Assembly (NCBI GenBank): GCA_013398055.1
Contig: VZRS01014302.1
Location: forward strand, 1 to 64,000
Direction: 5' to 3'
DNA length: 64,000 bases
Source of the DNA: Ifrita kowaldi
Lineage: Eukaryota; Chordata; Aves; Passeriformes; Cinclosomatidae
Shown: positions 59,927-64,000 of the stretch, piece by piece
Numbering within the stretch: the stretch's first letter is position 1
How the letters are laid out: every line of letters begins with the position of its first letter
Notes under the pieces: generated by a model
What the model saw: only the letters and a program-made list of their open reading frames with translations
Database searches by the model: none
Told to the model about the DNA's origin: nothing
Made by a program: the position numbers and the translations under genes

Positions 59927-60483
59927 TTTAAAACTTAGCATATTTAACAGTAGTATCCAATTAGAAGAGCAGTTAGTTAAGTAATCCCCCCACTTTGGGT
60001 TCTGCCCCATTTGGAGCCCCTCCCCCTGCGTTTCTAGCCCCATATTTACTATGTCTAGGATACATGGTAAAAGAAAATAAGATGTCCTTGGCTAAAGAAG
60101 CAAGACTAAATAATATTTCAGGAATGTAGCATAATATGTGTTAGGACGTTAGCTTATTGTTCTAAAACGTAGGGGAAAAGGGTTAGAAAAAGTACTGGGA
60201 GCTACAGCCATGTATTAGAAATCTACAAAGCTACAAATATACAAAAAATATATAAAAAGCTGAGGCATCAGCTGCACAGCAGTTTTTGCCCCCTTCTTAA
60301 CCATGCTATCCCAAAGGTGGTACCACCATTTCTGATGGGCTTGGCTTTGGCCAGCGGCAGGTCCATCCTGGAGCCAGCTGGCATTAGCTTTGTCAGACAC
60401 GGGGGAAGCTTCTGGCTGCTTTTCACAGCAGCCCCACCTGTCGCCCCTTTACTACCAAAACCTTGCTGCACAAACCCCATGCA

Positions 60484-63400
60484 GTGGGAAGTATTAACAT
60501 TGTCCAGAAATTCTTTCGGTGGCAGAAGAGATCTCCTTAGAAAGGTCAGGAAAGGGCAGAGTGAAATTAAGGTCATTTTGCTGCACTGGCTGGAATCTGT
60601 GGCTGTGCTAGGATGGCAGGAATGGGGAGTGGAGTGCTCCTGCATTTGGTCAGCCTCTCCTAAATCTTGATGACAAATCTGCTTTGCTAGAGTTCTATGA
60701 GAAATGCTGATAAGCGTTCTCAATGCAGCAATATGTGCCAGCATCCTCTTTTGTATTCCCTCTACTGGTCCAGGTTTACTGAGAAATGAGGCAGCATCTT
60801 CAGCTTGATCCATCTGCCCACGCAAAGGAAGGCAGATCTCCCAAAGTCCACTGCAGCGTGATAGATGGCCCATGCTCCTGTTCCCCTCTGATGATGAAGG
60901 GTTCCTCTCTTCACAAATTGAAAGCGTTACCCTCTGCTCACTGAAATGGGAGAGTTGATCACATTAGCTCTGCTGTTCCTAACAGAAGTCCTTCAAGTCC
61001 TGCCAGAGCAGGATCATGAGCTTGAAGGCAATTTGCGTGGACTTGTTTGGCTTCTTTTGGCCGTACCTGAGATTTTGGGATCTGTCTTGCTTGCATGTTG
61101 GAAAGATTTAAGTGGCAGATAATGGATAGGTGTTTAGGTGAGAAAGATACAGAGAAGTAAGATTGATTTCAAATGTTTACCTTTTAGTCTCTTTGCACTG
61201 AGGATTATAAATGCAATAAAGCTGTAATTGTTGTCAACCCTGAAAACACCCTGACCAGACATCTCCAGTATAGCCTACATCAAGAACAATCGCTGCCTAC
61301 CCGGGTAAAGCAGCAGGATCCAGTGTTGATCTGTGAGGCCATGGGAATTGCAGCACCTCTTCAGCCCTCTAGCGCACCTAGAGTAGATGGAGCCTGGGCT
61401 CTCAAAGTGGCCAGCACCAGCTGTTTTCAGCCAAGGTTGGAGAAGTGTTGGGTGATCATCAGGGCAGTCAAGCATGTCATCCTGCATTGCTCCTGATGTG
61501 AACCTCCAGCTTTCCAGGCTGGCATATACTGTGAAGAACATATATTTGTTAGTGGTGTCTGTGTTAGGTTTGAATTGCTTACTATTATAATTGCACTAAC
61601 ACTTGTAGAAAGTTGATGCATTCTTTCCCTCAGGCACTTCTTTCAGCATCGAGTTCCACTCTCTAATTACGTATTTCTCAAAGAACATTTGAATTTGTTG
61701 ATTTGAATCTGCCACCTTTGGCTTTTGTTGTATGTCTTTGCCTTCTTTTGAGAGTCAGAAAGAATGGACCTACTTCTTTTTACCATTCCCTTCTCTAGAA
61801 AATTGCATCATGTCCAGTGCTAATCATTTTTCTTCCTGAAATTAAAAAGAAAAAACCAACCTTTTCTGTCAATTTTCATAGGAGGGATTTTCTCTGACCT
61901 ATTTTCATTGACCTTCTTTGACCTACTTCTGCAAAGTGGAGTGAGGAGTATGTAGGAGGATATATACAGTCTTCAGCAGGAGTCTGGAAGACATATATAA
62001 GTGTATTTCTGTTATATGTAATACCTGATTTTTTTCTGCATGCGCCCCAGCATGTATGGACTACTTTCACTGTTAAAAAGTTAATACATTCATTTATGGC
62101 AGGTCATGATTTGTGTGGGGCAGTATGTGACACTGGGGCATTTGTAAATAGGGGCCTGTTAGAAGCAGAAATATGTACCTTGATGAAGGGATACCCTGCA
62201 GTGAGGGCAGACCCACAGCTGTTAAAAAACTTTGAGTGTGAACCCAAGTCTTCTGTTTTCACTTTTACTATCGTGACTGTATGGCAGGGTTTCCATGGGG
62301 TGCCTGGCCTAGGATGCTACAGCAGCTGGCCTCCAGAGCCTGCTGCAGAAGGTGGGATCCAGAGCCACAAAGGCAAAATATCTATAAACTCATTAAACTG
62401 TTCAGGACTATAATATTGTATTGAAATCAGAAATCAGGTATTGAATCAGAGTGAGAGCATAGTGCAGACGCATTACAAGCAGATGGCCAATATCTTGACT
62501 CAAGCCCAGTAAAATGAAGGGAATTCAGGATGAAGAGGAACCAGTTTGAGTTAATATTTCATTTTCAACTTGTATCAAAGCAATTTAATTGTTCTCTTCC
62601 TGCTCCTTCTTTCTGTCCTCCTCTTCCTCAGTGGTGCTGTTTAAGGATAGAGCTTCCAGCCCTAACCCTGAGTTACCTTCCTTTGGGGTTTCAAGTAAGA
62701 GGCTGTATAATGCTTTAGCATAGGGATTTTTGTAGTTTAATTTATTTTTGTTGGTAAAGAATATTCATCACTCATTTAATCCAGAAGGTATCTATTGATT
62801 CCTTTCTCCTCATTTGGTATTTTCTGACATTTTATAGCACTTGCTATTGATTTATACAAAATCTGTAGTCCAAATGTCCCAAGGAGTGCTTTATTCACTT
62901 GTCATTTGCTGTTTTTCTTAACTAATAAATTTAACAGCCATGTACATCCAGTCTGTTAAGATCTTGTGGCTCTGCTTTCAAAGAGATGACAGTCTGCCAC
63001 TAACAAATGAGTAATTCTTTCAGGCAGGAGCTTAAAAGTTGCAAGATAGGCAAGACAGAGAAACAAGCTCCTCCTTGAGTGGTTAGCAGACAAAGCAAGC
63101 TCCTCTACTCGAAGGACACTTAGGTTAAGGTAGTGAAAATACAGCTCTGCCTCAGCCTGTGGAATGTCACACAGTGTGGTGCTCTAATAGCAACTTTATT
63201 TTTAGCTTGTCAACAGGTAATCAATTTAGGCAGCCCATGCAGCAATACACATGAGAACGGGTACATCTAAGCTGTGCTGATCTGCCACACCATCAGCTTG
63301 CCAGGTGCTGTAGTTCTGCAGCTGCAGCAGGGTGCAGGGTCTCCATCAGGAGGGAGTTGCCTTCAGCAACTGGCACCCAAAACCTCTACTGGGGATAATA

Positions 63401-63633
63401 GTCCAATCTATACTTCTAGAAGTGATCAAGGGATTTCATGAGCCCAAGTTTCACTGAAGGGGAAAGAATCAGGTCTCCTTTTTCACTGGTACTTTGTAAG
63501 CAAAGTTTTAAGTTTGGGAATGAGATATAAGCTCTGTGTGTTCTCAAATATATGGGAGAAGATGCTGGAGTCCTTTGTATCAGGGGCCAGGGGCAAAGTG
63601 GGATCTGTGGAGCTCTGAGTACTTAGGAGGTTC
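60484..63633. other. Unannotated DNA right of the nested LTR
   Basis: 60484-60880 is open on the minus strand (part of the 201-codon frame 60268-60873) and might be diverged retroviral internal sequence, but shows no motif I know. The rest has no recognised gene or repeat. 61630-61790 and 62720-62960 are AT-rich. Confidence 0.4.
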
Positions 63634-63727
63634 TGTATTGGGTCTGGCTGAGATGGAGTTCATTTTCCCATAGCAGCCCTCACAGTGCTGTGCTTTGCAT
63701 TGGTAGCCAGAAAGGTGTTACACACTC
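63634..63727 (+). mobile_element. Avian ERV LTR 5' fragment
   Basis: TGTATTGGGTCTGGCTGAGA, TGGAGTTCATTTTCCCATAG, CAGCCCTCACAGTGCTGTGC, TTTGCATTGGTAGCCAGAAA and GGTGTTACACAC follow the start of a common avian LTR ('..gggttt-gctgggatggagttaattttcttcatagcagcc..gtgctgtgctttgg-tttgt..agaaa..gtgttgataacac'). The match fades after about 63727, so the copy is truncated or recombined there. It is a different LTR family from the pair at 59-60 kb. Confidence 0.6.
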
Positions 63728-64000
63728 TTACCTGCACTGTGCGTGGCTCGGCCTTGGCCATATGCTCTGCACAGTATGTGGGCATGGTGTTTAGAGAGAC
63801 AAGGTGACTGTAAACTCCATCCAGAAAGATACTGACTCTGCATGGAGCCAAGAGTGGGGGGTTCTTCTGCACCAACTGGGCCACTTGGCCATTAGGTGTG
63901 CAGGTCTGGGAATCTCCCTCAGTTCCTCCCGCTGTTGGCAGAGGCATGTCTATGGGGGGTGGTTTGTGTCAGCCTGAACTAAAGTCAGGTGACCTCTCCA
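63728..64000. other. Unassigned sequence at the right edge
   Basis: A 95-codon minus frame (63660-63947) crosses the LTR fragment into this stretch without a recognisable product. It may be more diverged retroviral sequence that continues beyond the window. Confidence 0.35.

Larger units (their letters stand above)
59777..60270 (-). mobile_element. Younger solo LTR inside the older LTR
   Basis: This is a 494-bp element with TG..CA ends. TGATGCC at 59777-59783 and GGCATCA at 60264-60270 are exact inverted repeats. Read on the minus strand it has retroviral LTR architecture: a U3 of about 345 bp, a TATA box CTTATAAAA (59926 to 59918), an AATTAAA polyadenylation signal (59861 to 59855) in a short R, then U5 to the TGATGCC end. 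It interrupts the older LTR precisely; removing it rejoins TTCTGGTTGTTG with GCTGCACAGCAG, the expected run of that LTR. The flanks GTTG and GCTG may be a 4-bp target duplication with one mismatch. It has no coding content. It resembles LTRs known from passerine genomes, which is memory-based and unverified. It is the youngest large insertion in the window by nesting. Confidence 0.82.
59120..60483 (-). mobile_element. Older avian ERV LTR, split by insertion
   Basis: Two segments (59120-59776 and 60271-60483) together form one degenerate LTR of about 870 bp, read on the minus strand. Its marks on the plus strand are: GGTGGGTTGACTGGATGCCA at the left end; recurring GCTCCAGTGTGGGTCCC and CACGGGATGCAG-type modules; CTGCAGGTGGATCTCTGCTC; CCATGGGCTGCAGGGGCACA; GGGCTGCAGGGGAATCTCTG; GGTGTCTGCAGGGCTGTTCC; then, after the insertion, GCTATCCCAAAGGTGGTACC, GGAGCCAGCTGGCATTAGCT, ACGGGGGAAGCTTCTGG and ACCAAAACCTTGCTGCACAA at the right end. 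This is the normal order of a GC-rich LTR abundant in bird genomes, probably ERVL-related (family name not verified). No target-site duplication is visible. It looks like a solo LTR; the 201-codon minus frame 60268-60873 crosses its right end and has no recognisable retroviral domain. Confidence 0.85.

Noticed and set aside
63120..63135. TTAGGTTAAGG, telomere-like
   Set aside because: Fewer than two units and degenerate.
1..64000. CRISPR arrays, prokaryotic operons, tRNA or rRNA genes
   Set aside because: No regularly spaced repeats, no ribosome-binding-site-led gene chains, and no tRNA B-box or rRNA signature; the repeat content is avian.
1..64000. Intact endogenous retroviral or CR1 coding genes
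   Set aside because: No frame shows reverse transcriptase, protease, integrase, gag or envelope motifs; only LTRs and a CR1 3' end remain.

Overview
This window looks like non-coding avian nuclear DNA. The best evidence is the repeat content. There is a truncated CR1 retroposon 3' end (20335-20647) that reads almost like the bird consensus, and a second, decayed CR1 tail lies on the other strand near 33.1 kb. There are several LTR remnants of avian endogenous retroviruses (59.1-60.5 kb and 63.6 kb). There are also very old amniote MIR/CORE-SINE-type repeats (4.5-4.9 kb and 27.9-28.1 kb, plus fragments). Base composition is mostly AT-rich and CpG-poor. The LTR families suggest a neoavian bird, perhaps a passerine, but the species cannot be fixed from sequence alone. 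I found no bacterial or viral gene organisation, no CRISPR array, no rRNA and no recognisable tRNA.

No open reading frame matched a protein family I know. The window is best read as an intergenic stretch or part of one or more very long introns. The longest open frames (222, 201, 192, 172, 154 and 147 codons) are listed only where worth checking, and at low confidence. Several lie in LTR or compositionally biased DNA where long frames arise by chance. One short segment at 2402-2547 has plausible splice signals on both sides of a protein-like frame and is the best exon candidate.

Layout: 1-12.8 kb is unique-looking DNA with a purine-rich strand (3.2-3.9 kb), one long ancient SINE-like repeat and one reverse-strand fragment. 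12.8-13.2 kb holds a 147-codon frame with two hydrophobic segments. 20.3-20.6 kb is the CR1 copy. 27.9-28.1 kb is the clearest ancient SINE. 29.25-29.37 kb is a small CpG cluster. 32.0-32.1 kb is a recent tandem duplication. 33.84-33.88 kb is a perfect 17-bp-arm hairpin. 38.85-38.99 kb is a large compound trinucleotide microsatellite. 53.7-54.3 kb is CpG-rich and has LTR-like ends. 59.1-60.5 kb is a nested pair of LTRs, the younger inside the older, and is the best-resolved event history in the window. The right edge (63.6 kb on) starts another LTR fragment.

I did not find a convincing undescribed biological system. The items most worth a second look are the nested LTR, the candidate LTR at 53.7-54.3 kb, the perfect palindrome at 33.84 kb, the exon candidate at 2.4 kb and the two-helix open frame at 12.8 kb.
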